Shown here: piece after piece, positions 9,984-17,500 of the stretch
How the letters are laid out: each line of letters starts with the position of its first letter
Numbering within the stretch: position 1 is the stretch's first letter
Assembly: GCA_009663005.1 (NCBI GenBank)
Contig: CM018892.1
Location: 1-17,500, forward strand
DNA from: Actinidia chinensis
Lineage: Eukaryota; Streptophyta; Magnoliopsida; Ericales; Actinidiaceae
Reading direction: 5' to 3'
Length of the DNA stretch: 17,500 bases
Made by a program: the position numbers and the translations under genes
Notes under the pieces: model-generated
The model's database searches: none
What the model was told of the DNA's origin: nothing
The model's input: only the letters and a program-made list of their open reading frames with translations

Positions 9984-10419
9984 CTCAATGAGGTCCAAGA
10001 GCACGGGAATGTCGACGTGACGAACTCGGCGTCCCCGGCTTTGAGCTCGTCGTGCTTCTGTGCAGTTACACGATTGACCTGGCGAGGATCTTGCTGGTTG
10101 ACCATTGGGGGACGAGGAATGACGCTGCCTTGATCGTCTGCGACTGCAGAGCCACTGCCTCCTTCACTCGCGAAGCTTCGCCGTCCCAGGCTTTGAGCTC
10201 GTCTCGGCGGATCGATTTCGGTCTTGGGGATGTCAAGTGCTTCTTGCAGTACTCGATGGACCTTGGGCGAGGATCTTGCTGGTGACATTGGAGAGGAATG
10301 ACGCTGTCGGGGAAGTGTACGCGATCAGGGCTTGATCGTCTGCGATGCGCGCCACGCCTCCTCCACATCGGAAGCTTCGCTGTCCGAGCTTACCGTGTTA
10401 TCTTCTGAGATGAAGACAT
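9984..10419 (-). pseudogene. SKP1: SKP1-like exon 1, frameshifted and internally duplicated
   Basis: The minus-strand start at 10417-10419 gives MSSSQKITR and then a stop; a lost base or bases shift the frame where T-L-K-S-S-D is expected. Downstream frames give SSDSEASDVEEAW, SQTIK, SVIPL, a TSKILA block, IEYCKKH, then PRPKSIRRDELKAWD. Instead of continuing with AEFVKVD, the sequence re-enters the N-terminal part (GEASRVKEAVALQSQTIK, then TSKILA) and reaches DELKAGDAEFV a second time. It ends with a LLDLI block at a GT donor. The N-terminal BTB/POZ fold, which binds cullin 1, would be disrupted. Open frames of 100-130 codons cross this exon only because the duplication supplies overlapping pieces in different frames. 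Confidence 0.85.
10035..10385 (-). repeat. tandem duplication inside SKP1 exon 1
   Basis: There are two head-to-tail units, 10187-10385 (199 bp) and 10035-10186 (152 bp). Each runs on the minus strand from the GGAC-GCGAAGCTTC word to DELKAWD/DELKAGD. Shared words include gaagcttcgc, cttgatcgtctgcga, gcgaggatcttgctggt, gaggaatgacgctg and ggctttgagctcgtc. The junction falls in the near-identical words GGACAGCGAAGCTTC and GGACGGCGAAGCTTC, suggesting recombination at short homology. The shorter unit lacks the linker between the YCKKH and DELKAWD motifs. Confidence 0.88.
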
Positions 10420-10426
10420 CAAGATA

Positions 10427-10461
10427 CCTAAACCCCTAACCCTAACCCTAAACCCTAACCC
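10427..10461. repeat. telomere-like (CCCTAAA)n tract at the SKP1 5' end
   Basis: Four to five units of CCTAAAC/CCCTAAC, read on the plus strand, end only 8 bases from the SKP1 start codon. Plant telomere repeat is CCCTAAA. Short telo-boxes (AAACCCTAA) are known in promoters and 5' UTRs of plant housekeeping genes. This tract is longer and irregular. Confidence 0.8.
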
Positions 10462-10582
10462 CTCCTCTCGCATAGATGGATGTTTAGGAGAAACGAGGAA
10501 TGGGGTGGGCCGCTTAGTGAATAGGTCGAAGTGTCACCCCTTTTGTGTGGTTGGGGTAAGTGGATGCATGTAGAAGAAAGGG

Positions 10583-10600
10583 TTAATATATTGGCCAATC
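10583..10600 (-). promoter_or_regulatory. possible SKP1 core promoter (CCAAT-like and TATA-like)
   Basis: The minus strand reads GATTGGCCAATATATTAA, an inverted CCAAT pair joined to a TATA-like element about 165 bases upstream of the SKP1 start codon. Spacing suits a 5' UTR of roughly 130 bases that would include the telomere-like tract. This is a pattern match only. Confidence 0.3.
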
Positions 10601-10629
10601 AAAGCATTGACCAATTCACACATGTAAGA

Positions 10630-11400
10630 ACAATAATTTTTGTAGATTGTCCCAGTGGATATATCGTTTGCACCAGCCCAATGGCAATGGCGCTTCAACT
10701 GTGACAGAAATTATCACCGTGGAATACAGGCACCACCTGGAAACCTAACCTAAGACCATACCCAAACCATTTCTTTCCTAAGCAATCATCAACCCCCAAA
10801 AACCATTTCTCTTTTCCCACACAAACCACAACCCTAAACCCATTCCCAACACACAATTACACAAGATACAACCACTGTCAGCTTCCAACCCATCCAAATA
10901 GTTACTGTTGCCACCCACACACCAGTGAACACAGAGAAGAGAGGAGAGGGAGAGGAGATCAACAACAAACAACCACCAACAACTATTCCTACAAAAACAC
11001 CACTCCGTCCCCATACCAACCAATCGCCGCCACACACGCATAAAGAGTGAGAGTGTGTGAGAGAGAGAAAAAAAGAGGAGAGGGGGGCCATGACGTGCAA
11101 CATTATTGTGCTATTTTTGCGGCTAGTTTTTGTCAAGGTGTGAGATTTCATGTTGCAGCTGACTCATTGTGTGATTCGAATGCATGTTGAGTTGGTGATT
11201 CTCGCACGACGATTGAGTTACCAATGAACGACAACCATTTCTCTTTAATCCGGACGTCCACGACGTTGGCATAGCAGCCATTTACTGTCAAATATCAATG
11301 CCGGACACTGTTGGTGTGTCAATGCGATGACAACAACGGTAGTCTCTATTGCTATGTCAATGACCGTAGTCCGTCATCCACCAAGTGCTTGAGGTTAACA
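10630..11400. other. A/C-rich and GA-rich upstream region, no gene recognised
   Basis: The plus strand from about 10740 to 11040 is rich in A and C with few G. It is followed by a purine run (gagagagaga, aaaaaaagagg) at 11045-11090. From 11160 to 11400 the composition is balanced. Minus-strand open frames at 10778-11041 and 10834-11151 have biased, low-complexity products and no domain I know. The region lies upstream of the SKP1 start and may include its old promoter. Confidence 0.4.
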
Positions 11401-11630
11401 CACTGAGCAGAGGAGAGTTGTAGTTGTGGTGAACGCGGCCTCTACCGTTGTTGGTGCTTTAGGATGCAATAAGAAGTGTATTTTGCAGCTGTCTATCGTA
11501 AAAGTTTCATAGACGCCACGGTTGTGTGATGAGGAAATATAGAAAAAAAAGCGAAGATAGACACTGACAGTGGCTAGACAGCAGTTGACGGTGGTTGTAG
11601 GCTGTTGGACCTAGCTGCAATACAAAATAG

Positions 11631-12636
11631 TGAGAACGACGGTTGTAGTGTTCCAAAAATGGCTCTCCAACAAATCAAGTGATCGGAAGTGTTAAGAGAG
11701 AGAGTTCTAAGCATGAGAGAGATGAATGCATATCTTGACAATGAAAGGGCATGCGTTATAGCATAGTTTGGCGGGCCGACGACACTAACTGTCATGTCAA
11801 TGGGCAGACCACTGGCTTGTGCTGAGACACGACGATACTGTGTAGTAGTAGGCGACTGACCCAACCAGGGATATAGCATGTCATGTCGCCATCTTCTCAA
11901 TCCAAGGTAAGAGTGTCAAAAGAAAACTTCGCCGCGCAAGCACTTTTGCCCCTGACGTGCTATCGGGTAACCGGCGATGTTTGCCTCGACAGGCTTCGAC
12001 GCAAAGACCTCATGAGATTGCTATAAAATGCAGCTCTACGGCGGTGTTACCCGCTTGACCAGAGCGGATACGTCGCTATTTTATCCTCTGACAAACTTAT
12101 TTTACTCATGTTGATACGTTTTTGATCCGTTGATGATGGCATGTCACTAAAGCAACCAATATTTGGGGAATAATATTAAAATTTTTGATTTTCTTTTGTA
12201 AAACTTTGAGATAAGGGGTGGTACAGGAATAACGAGCAGGTGAACAAGATATGATTAAGCTACTTGAGGTAGATTATGAGCCAGTTGGACAATGCACTAG
12301 GATTGGTATCAAACCATTGGCAACAAGACAAGCAAAGCAACGTCAAAATTGTATTTGTTGAATAAAACCTGCTATCGTCAAGGTTTGATACATCCTTTAT
12401 CAAGCAAGCGAGAAGAAACTCAAAGTCGTCGTGAGCCCCTTAATTATTGGAATGCTACCCAACAGATACAAATAGCTTGGTTTGGGTATTCCATTCTTTG
12501 GACATAGCACATTCACACTATAATGGGTATTCCAGATATTTTCTCATGGATGGGAAGTCATGAGTTTTTAATTAGATAAATACTTCAGTTTCTCTACATT
12601 TAGTGTTGCCAACCTAATTAAGGAGTGCGACATAGA
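11631..12636. repeat. copy B of the unidentified ~1 kb direct repeat
   Basis: This is the partner of copy A, in the same orientation. Anchors in order are tgagaacg (11631), aatcaagt (11673), tcatgtcgcca (11881), ttgatacgtttttgat (12111), gattggtatcaaac (12301) and attaaggagtg (12617). The last words overlap the proposed outer edge of the copia LTR (12604), so both copies appear to carry that edge. A possible leftward extension begins at agagttgtagtt (11414). The minus-strand open frame at 11574-11900 is not preserved in copy A. Function and family are unknown. Confidence 0.65.
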
Positions 12637-13197
12637 ATTATTATAAAACTATTAATTCAGCAAACACAGAATTTAAAAAAATAATTTTATAATCATCAAT
12701 AAACTTAATACATAACTAAAGAAAAGAAATACAAACAGAAAATTGGCTGAGTTCTGCAGCTAAGTCTCCTTAAGAAAAGATTCGCCGCCTATCGAGGGTA
12801 TATAGGGTGTTTCGATGTCTTCCCCCAGATTAAACGATTGAACACGGCTTGACAAAACCACCCAACATAGCAACTTGGCAAATTTCAGGTGCCAGTCTTC
12901 TCTCTAAAATCAGGACAAATATTTTTATACTTTTATGTGTGTTTTTGTTCGGTCTTCAACTAAAACAACCAGAAAAAAAAAAAAAAAATTTTATAAGGAA
13001 ACTATGACCCTTCAAAACCAAAACTCTCAACCATAAACACAAGCCATGATAAGGTGCTTATGGATGGTAAAATGTTGCATAACTATAATAATACCCACTT
13101 AGAGCTACTTATGTTGCCATCTGGGCTGTTAACAGCGCTATATTGAGCTGATAAATCCAGCACACTTTGGACTTTCATTCACACCAAATTCCAAACA
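12604..13197 (-). repeat. 3' LTR of the copia element
   Basis: On the minus strand the LTR begins TGTTTGGAATTTGGTG at 13197, directly after a polypurine-like tract. It is proposed to end in GGCAACA at 12604, giving TGTT...AACA ends. It contains an A/T-rich U3 with TATAAAA near 12990 and a U5-like AT-rich tail. The inner edge is well supported; the outer edge may lie some tens of bases further right, because copy A shares the first ~36 bases. Confidence 0.55.
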
Positions 13198-13207
13198 ATG
13201 CCCCAAT
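13198..13207 (-). other. polypurine tract of the copia element
   Basis: The minus strand reads CATTGGGGCAT immediately before the TGTTTGG LTR start. This matches the G-rich plus-strand priming tract expected at this position, though it is interrupted by pyrimidines and is probably worn. Confidence 0.45.
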
Positions 13208-13749
13208 GAAAATCTTATGCGACTTGAGAGAAAGAGAGAGAGAGAGACAACGGATATTCCTGCATGGCATTAGGCATATTTTGACCTTAAACTTCCTTGT
13301 GAAAGCATCGAAGTTATTGGCAGAGCTCGCCTTGAACTATGCGCCCGCTCGGTAAATTAAGATAATCGACGTCACTCAGCAAATTTCTCCTGACGCAATC
13401 AGTCTTAACTGTTGTGTCCATTTTGGCCTTAGAACACGTTTCTTAATTTTGCAAGTATTTCTTAAAAAATGTGTTTTCTCAAATTTTTAAAGAAAGTAGC
13501 CCCACTTCCTACTTACATAGGTGACTTCTTTTATGAATATTTCATTATCTTTAGCCTGGCTCACCAGCGCAAAGAGTCATTAAAAACTATGCTTAACATT
13601 TTTCACAATCACTATTACCATCATAGGAATGGGTAGGAGTTTTTCAACTCCATAATGATCATCTTAGATTACGCAAGTAGGTAGTCCCATTGAACATAGA
13701 TTTTGGAATCTCTAGTCAACTAAGTTGAATTTTTCTTCATGATATATTT

Positions 13750-14198
13750 CTCTTTCATAGGCTTTAAAATTAAACCATTCCTTGCGATACTATATCAACT
13801 AACGCTCTAGTAAAACCGTTGGTAGCAGATCCGCATTTGTCTTTGACCTTACATCATCAATAGTGACAAACTCACTTGAGAGCAGCTGTCTAATGATATT
13901 ATGTCTACAACGAATATATCTAGACTTACTATTATAAATATTACTATGTACCCTACCAATCGTAGATTGACTATCGCATGTTATGATAATCATAGATACA
14001 AGTTTCGACATCTTGGAATATCATCTAGAAATTGACATAGACATCGGCCTCTTTAGTTGCTTTGTCTAAAGTAATAAATTCTGATCCATCGTAGATCATG
14101 CAATGCACGTCTGTTTGGTAGATTTTTCAAGATAACGTTGCACCACTAAGCATGAAGACATATCCACTCGTGAATTTTGAGTTTGTCATATTCGATAT
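13750..14198 (-). pseudogene. pol: copia RNase H remnant
   Basis: Minus-strand frames give, in order, a SKQTCIA motif, a TCDSQSTIGR motif, NSKSRYIRCRHNIIRQLL and a TIDDVRSK block followed by a damaged end of the usual ADPLTK type. This is the copia RNase H that removes the RNA strand during cDNA synthesis. A 70-codon frame (13799-14011) carries most of it; upstream parts are in other frames. It joins RT on its right with no gap. Confidence 0.8.
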
Positions 14199-15100
14199 TC
14201 AGTTTGCATCGCAATACCCTTCTAGTACTGCTAGATATCTGGTATAATGTAGTCCAAGATCACGAGTATATCTTAAATAGCGTAGTAACCTTGCTATCAC
14301 CTTCATGTGATCACTTCTTGGATTACTCGTGTATTTGCTCAATCTACTCACTGAGTAAGCTATATTGGGCCTTATACAACTCATCAAGTATATTAAACTC
14401 TCAATTATACGAGAATACTCCAATTGGGATTCGCCTTCCCCCTATTCTTGGATAAGTGAAGATTTACATCTATAAGAGTCCTTGTCACATTCTCATCAGA
14501 CTTGTTGAATTTCGCTAGAATTTTATCAATATAGTGTGTCTAAGAAAGTGCAAGTCCATCAGATACTATGGTGATCTTTACATCCAGAATCATATCTGCT
14601 AGGCCAATATCCTTTATGTCAAATTTTGAATTCAATATGTCTTTGGTAGATTGGACAACTTTATCGTTACTACTAAACAATGATCATGTTATCAATATAA
14701 AGACACAAATATATGCCTTCGTCTGTGTCATTGACATATACGCATTTATTATATTAGTTGATTTGAAGCTATTAGACAATACAACATTGTCAAATTTCTC
14801 AAGACATTGTTTCGGTGCTTACTTGAGACCATACAATGATCTTACAAGCCTACATATTTTTCCTTCTTTTCCAGGCGCGGTGAATAAGTATCAAAGTAAT
14901 TTAGGTCTTTCTTTTGTCTATATCCTATGATAACAAGGCTAGTTTTGTATTATCAATTGATCATGTGACGTTTTATCTTCCTTTTGAAAATCCATTTGTA
15001 ACCCAACGACTTATTGCCTGGTGGCAAACCACCAGTTCCCCACTATGATGTGCAAGAGGGAGTCAACCTCACTTTTGATAGTCGATTTCCACAATGAACC
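14199..15100 (-). pseudogene. pol: copia reverse transcriptase remnant
   Basis: From right to left on the minus strand: a WKSTIKSEVDSLL block, a KWIFKRKIK block, a TIDKYK-like piece, FDTYSP, then the catalytic-site region LYIDNMIIV (YIDNM at 14685-14699). A clean 74-codon frame follows (14199-14423) with [20 protein letters not shown], the YTSNPRSDH block, [16 protein letters not shown] and GYCDAN. Family members usually have YVDDM at the active site; the second Asp is Asn here, so the enzyme would be dead even without its stops. The plus-strand frames at 14177-14455 and 14568-14930 are antisense shadows of this domain. Confidence 0.88.
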
Positions 15101-15785
15101 TTAATTATAGCAATAGCACTACCTTGTATGATGTCCATGTTCCATTTTCTAACATACAGTTAAAGAAGTTTGGACAAATGATGTTAACGGTCTAGCTCTC
15201 TTGCTATGTTGCTACGTCCGCAATCCCCCGTTCAAATTCCTCTTCTTAGTCTTTGGACTGCATCATTTAGGCAGGATGTACGTATGTTTCACTAAACCAC
15301 AGACTCACCAATGATCTAATGAAATCGTTTTCAAAAACGTGCATTCCTAACTCCATGTAGGTATGCCTACTTTTTGTGGCATAACCGATGAATCACACAA
15401 TCACAATTTTCAGACCTATCTTCTCTTTCTTATGAGAGGTACGTACCACCTTCGCAAGACATCTCTAACGTCCGTAAGAATTTTGGAGGTAGGACTCCTA
15501 GCCTTAAACTCATATAGAGTTTTGTCCAAGTTCTTGTGAGGCATCTATATTCCAATTATAATTGGCAGTAAGACTCCCGCTTCACATCACACCCTACATG
15601 TTTTGAGTCAATTCAGAACGTACCAATATAGCATCATCATAGTTCCTTAGGGTACATTTTTTTGTTCAATAGTTATATTTTGTTGAGAAGATAAGGGCAG
15701 TGTTTTGGTATAGAATTCAATGTTCTCCACAGATCACCAAATGTGATTCATACGTCACCACCCTGATCACGTCGCCTAACCGTAA
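15101..15785 (-). pseudogene. pol: copia integrase, C-terminal part, and linker to RT
   Basis: Starting at the insertion point and moving left, the minus strand reads a worn version of the second catalytic Asp block, then YQNTA and a SQQN block (usual SPQQNGVAERKN). An MW-like MMMLYW region follows, then PHKNLDKTLYEFKA, a CLAKV block, and KKEKIGLKIVIV followed by FIGYA. The linker near 15200 has SKRARP, as in related elements. Many stops break it. It connects directly to the RT start. Confidence 0.8.
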
Positions 15786-16835
15786 TGTAACGACCCGGCC
15801 CAAGAGTTAATGAATAGCAATCGTATATCCGTAATCGTCTCTAATTGATAAGAAATCAGAGTCTCCAAGGGTTCATAGTTATATCTTTCAATAAAAATTA
15901 ATATAAATGATTCATTAAACTTCAAGTCTTTCACTCGACCCATCTCCGACTACTCGAATTCTAACGTTCGCTTGAAAAATAAGTAAGCAGGGAAGTATAC
16001 AATACAATTGAAATATGCTCAACGAATCAATAATTCATGAAGACTCATCCTGGCCTTGGTACGGCACTAGTAACCGATCCTTGCGCTTTTTTTTTTGCCC
16101 ACCTCACCCTTTCAGCTATTAACCGTAAACCAGGTTAATTTGCAGCTCACAACCCCAGTCCGTACCATTCAATACTATGGCATTTCAGCCAATACACATC
16201 ATGATTTGAATAATGTCATGATTTCAACAAATAGTACACTTGTTCTACTGACGTACAAAAAATCAGATAATATAAAGAAATAACTCTGGAGTTTTAGAAG
16301 TATATTGTAATACCTAATCTTACCTTTTTACTCAATTAAAATCTACATCCTTAGAAATTAAGAGCTGGCCTCCCATGATCATCATACTAAAATTTTACCA
16401 CCTCGACCGTATCATCTCACTATTGATCTACATCTCTATATTTTCATGATCAAGGCGAACACACTATATAATTTCTCCAATCTCTTATTTCTTTCTTTCT
16501 ATTTCCTTCTAGTCTTTCCTTTCTTCTCTATCTATATAGCTCTCTTTCTCTCATTTATAGGAAATGTTTTTCAAATAAGACAAAACAAAAGTTAAGCAGT
16601 TTCAAAAAAAAGTGAGTCAAACCCATGAGGTTGGCGCAATCAATGTAAAAATTACACTACACTACAAGCCCTTCTAATTTTTAATAATATATCATTTAAA
16701 TGTCTTATTTAATTTTATCCCAAAATTTATTAATCTTTCAATTTTAACCCCAAAATATATTAAATGACTTAAATTTAAGTCTAACAATTCCTATTTCTGT
16801 AATAAAGTAAAAGATAATTAGGTCGAGATATTACA
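15786..16835 (-). mobile_element. solo LTR of a second gypsy-type element, nested in integrase
   Basis: The plus strand runs from TGTAACGACCCGGCCC at 15786 to GGTCGAGATATTACA at 16835, 1050 bp, with TGTAA...TTACA ends. The flanks cgtaa (15781-15785) and cttaa (16836-16840) form a 5-bp target duplication with one mismatch. On the minus strand the ends read TGTAATATCTCGACC and GGGCCGGGTCGTTACA, typical of plant Tekay/Del-type gypsy LTRs, and a TATA box sits at 16554-16559. Copia integrase reads on across it when it is removed. No PBS or internal domain is attached, so it is a solo LTR. The 62-codon plus frame (16095-16283) is not a gene. Confidence 0.82.
16554..16559 (-). promoter_or_regulatory. 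TATA box of the nested solo LTR
   Basis: The minus strand reads CCTATAAATGAGAGAAAGAG, a strong TATA context about 275 bases inside the LTR 5' end and followed by a purine-rich run (16485-16550). Confidence 0.5.
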
Positions 16836-17213
16836 CTTAATCTTCCTCTAAGTTGATTTTCTACTTCATCTTATAAAGAATGAATTTGTCCAAAATTCAT
16901 CATTTGCTTTTTATCAAGTACTCATAACAGTATTTAGTATAATCATCTATAAAAGTAATAAATACTTATTTGCATTGGGTGTTTAGACATACTTCAAATC
17001 ACAGACATCGGTGTGGATTAAACCCAATAGTTCAGTACTTCTTCCAACCGAGTGAAATAAAGAGTTTGTTAATTTTGCTTTAACACAAGTCTCACACTTA
17101 GAATTTTTATCAATTTTGAATGCAGAAATGTAATCCAAGTTAATTAGTCTATACATAGAATCATCATTAACATGTCCTAGTCTACCATACCACAAAATGG
17201 AAGATTCAAGCAC
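16836..17213 (-). pseudogene. pol: copia integrase, N-terminal zinc-binding part and start of core
   Basis: A 76-codon minus frame (16983-17213) holds the GAG pre-integrase zinc-binding domain: ILWYGRLGHVN, then C40-x2-C43 (CETC) and VKAKL, and the first core Asp in LIHTDVCD. The usual ILWHGRLGH has His where this copy has Tyr, so the first zinc ligand is lost. Beyond a stop at 16983 the frame shifts but the core continues: NKY, then DDYTKY-like and ENQL. It stops at the nested LTR. Confidence 0.85.
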
Positions 17214-17500
17214 ATAAAAAATAAAAAAAAATCTTTTTATTGATAGTAGGGATTACAGTCATTACATTTATCTGAATAGACCATTGGTCAATAACCTTTC
17301 CCTAAATACATTCCAAAACCTTTGATAGGAGTAACCCATATGCCTTAAAGACCATACGGAAAACATGTCTGCTCAACAGAGAACCAGAACCAGATTCTTT
17401 TTGATTTTGGCGAATGAACAAAACATTGTTCAGAGTCAACTCTTTTCTAAGTCATTTTCAGGACTACTTTCTCAATCCCCGCAACATTGGAGATAGCTGA
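17214..17500 (-). pseudogene. pol: copia protease-to-integrase region, partial
   Basis: Minus-strand frames give a VVLKMT block, a KELTLNNVLF-like block, a SLLSRHVFRMVF block, YLGKGY and NVMTVIPTINK. These are the strands between protease and the zinc-binding domain in plant copia polyproteins. A run of eight or more T near 17221-17232 (minus strand) breaks the frame before the integrase start. The protease active site lies outside the window. Confidence 0.7.

Larger units (their letters stand above)
6672..10419 (-). pseudogene. SKP1: SKP1-like (SCF ubiquitin ligase adaptor) pseudogene, two exons
   Basis: SKP1 links F-box proteins to cullin 1 in SCF E3 ubiquitin ligases, in nucleus and cytosol. 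On the minus strand the start reads MSSSQKIT at 10419, and SKP1 landmarks follow in order: SQTIK, VTSKIL (with an indel), IEYCKKH and DELKAWD. Exon 1 ends at a GT donor (9982-9983) after a LLDLI block. Exon 2 opens after an AG acceptor (6839-6840) with SANYLNI and ends in QWAF-D and TAA (6672-6674). The split Ser codon (AG|C) fits across the intron once a two-base loss beside the donor is allowed for. Intact plant SKP1 proteins are about 155-170 residues. Here a frameshift follows residue 8, exon 1 contains an internal duplication, and exon 2 has several indels, so no normal SKP1 can be made. Orientation, introns and motifs make the identity firm. Retained introns show it was not retrocopied. 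Confidence 0.88.
12604..17500 (-). mobile_element. Ty1/copia retrotransposon, 3' part, degenerate and interrupted
   Basis: On the minus strand the order is integrase, RT, RNase H, 3' untranslated region, polypurine tract and LTR, the copia order. The protease side and gag lie beyond the right edge. The polyprotein is broken by many stops and frameshifts, and a 1050-bp solo LTR (15786-16835) interrupts integrase. Sequence outside that insertion reads through in one continuous copia order. The 3' untranslated part (13208-13750) and LTR resemble those of plant Tork-type elements, but I rate the lineage name as tentative. Confidence 0.85.

Noticed and set aside
10052..10285. 77-codon plus-strand frame opposite SKP1 exon 1
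   Set aside because: It is an antisense shadow of the duplicated SKP1 exon.
13225..13248. GA microsatellite
   Set aside because: A simple repeat in the copia 3' untranslated region; ordinary in plant DNA.
14177..14930. Plus-strand frames of 92 and 120 codons
   Set aside because: They are antisense to the copia reverse transcriptase, whose motifs read on the minus strand.
1..17500. CRISPR array, tRNA, rRNA or bacterial-type operon
   Set aside because: No regularly spaced repeats, cloverleaf-like gene or conserved rRNA words were seen, and the content is plant nuclear.

Overview
The window is nuclear DNA from a flowering plant, most likely a eudicot. The evidence is a broken SKP1-like gene with the plant-type two-exon layout, Ty3/gypsy (Athila/Tat) and Ty1/copia retrotransposon remains, mariner-type MITE ends, AT-rich spacers and a telomere-like repeat beside a gene start. 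No intact protein-coding gene was found. Every coding remnant I recognise lies on the minus strand and is broken by stops and small indels, which explains why long open frames are absent.

Layout. 1-3180: 5' part of an Athila/Tat-type gypsy element on the minus strand, running off the left edge: decayed gag (1-1512), primer-binding site for tRNA-Asp (about 1712-1732) and the 5' LTR (about 1737-3180). 3181-4690: AT-rich spacer holding a CTAGGC-rich, MITE-like element (about 3482-3873). 4690/5060-6135: copy A of an unidentified repeat. 6672-10419: SKP1-like pseudogene on the minus strand (exon 1 at 9984-10419, exon 2 at 6672-6838, intron of about 3.1 kb containing a mariner-type MITE at 7519-7779). 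Exon 1 carries an internal tandem duplication. 10420-11400: probable old promoter with telomere-like repeats, then an A/C-rich and GA-rich stretch. 11405/11631-12636: copy B of the repeat, in the same orientation as copy A. 12604-17500: Ty1/copia element on the minus strand, running off the right edge: 3' LTR, polypurine tract, RNase H, RT and integrase remains. A separate gypsy-type solo LTR (15786-16835) is inserted in the integrase core.

The genes do not form a working system. The locus reads as a dead or dying SKP1 duplicate between two collinear, diverged direct repeats, in turn between two unrelated retrotransposons, one of which was later hit by a third. The most distinctive points are the hinge-to-N-terminus duplication inside SKP1 exon 1, the paired repeats around that gene, and the readable order of nested insertions on the right. 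I see no tRNA, rRNA or CRISPR array. All family assignments come from reading translated fragments by eye; no database search was run.
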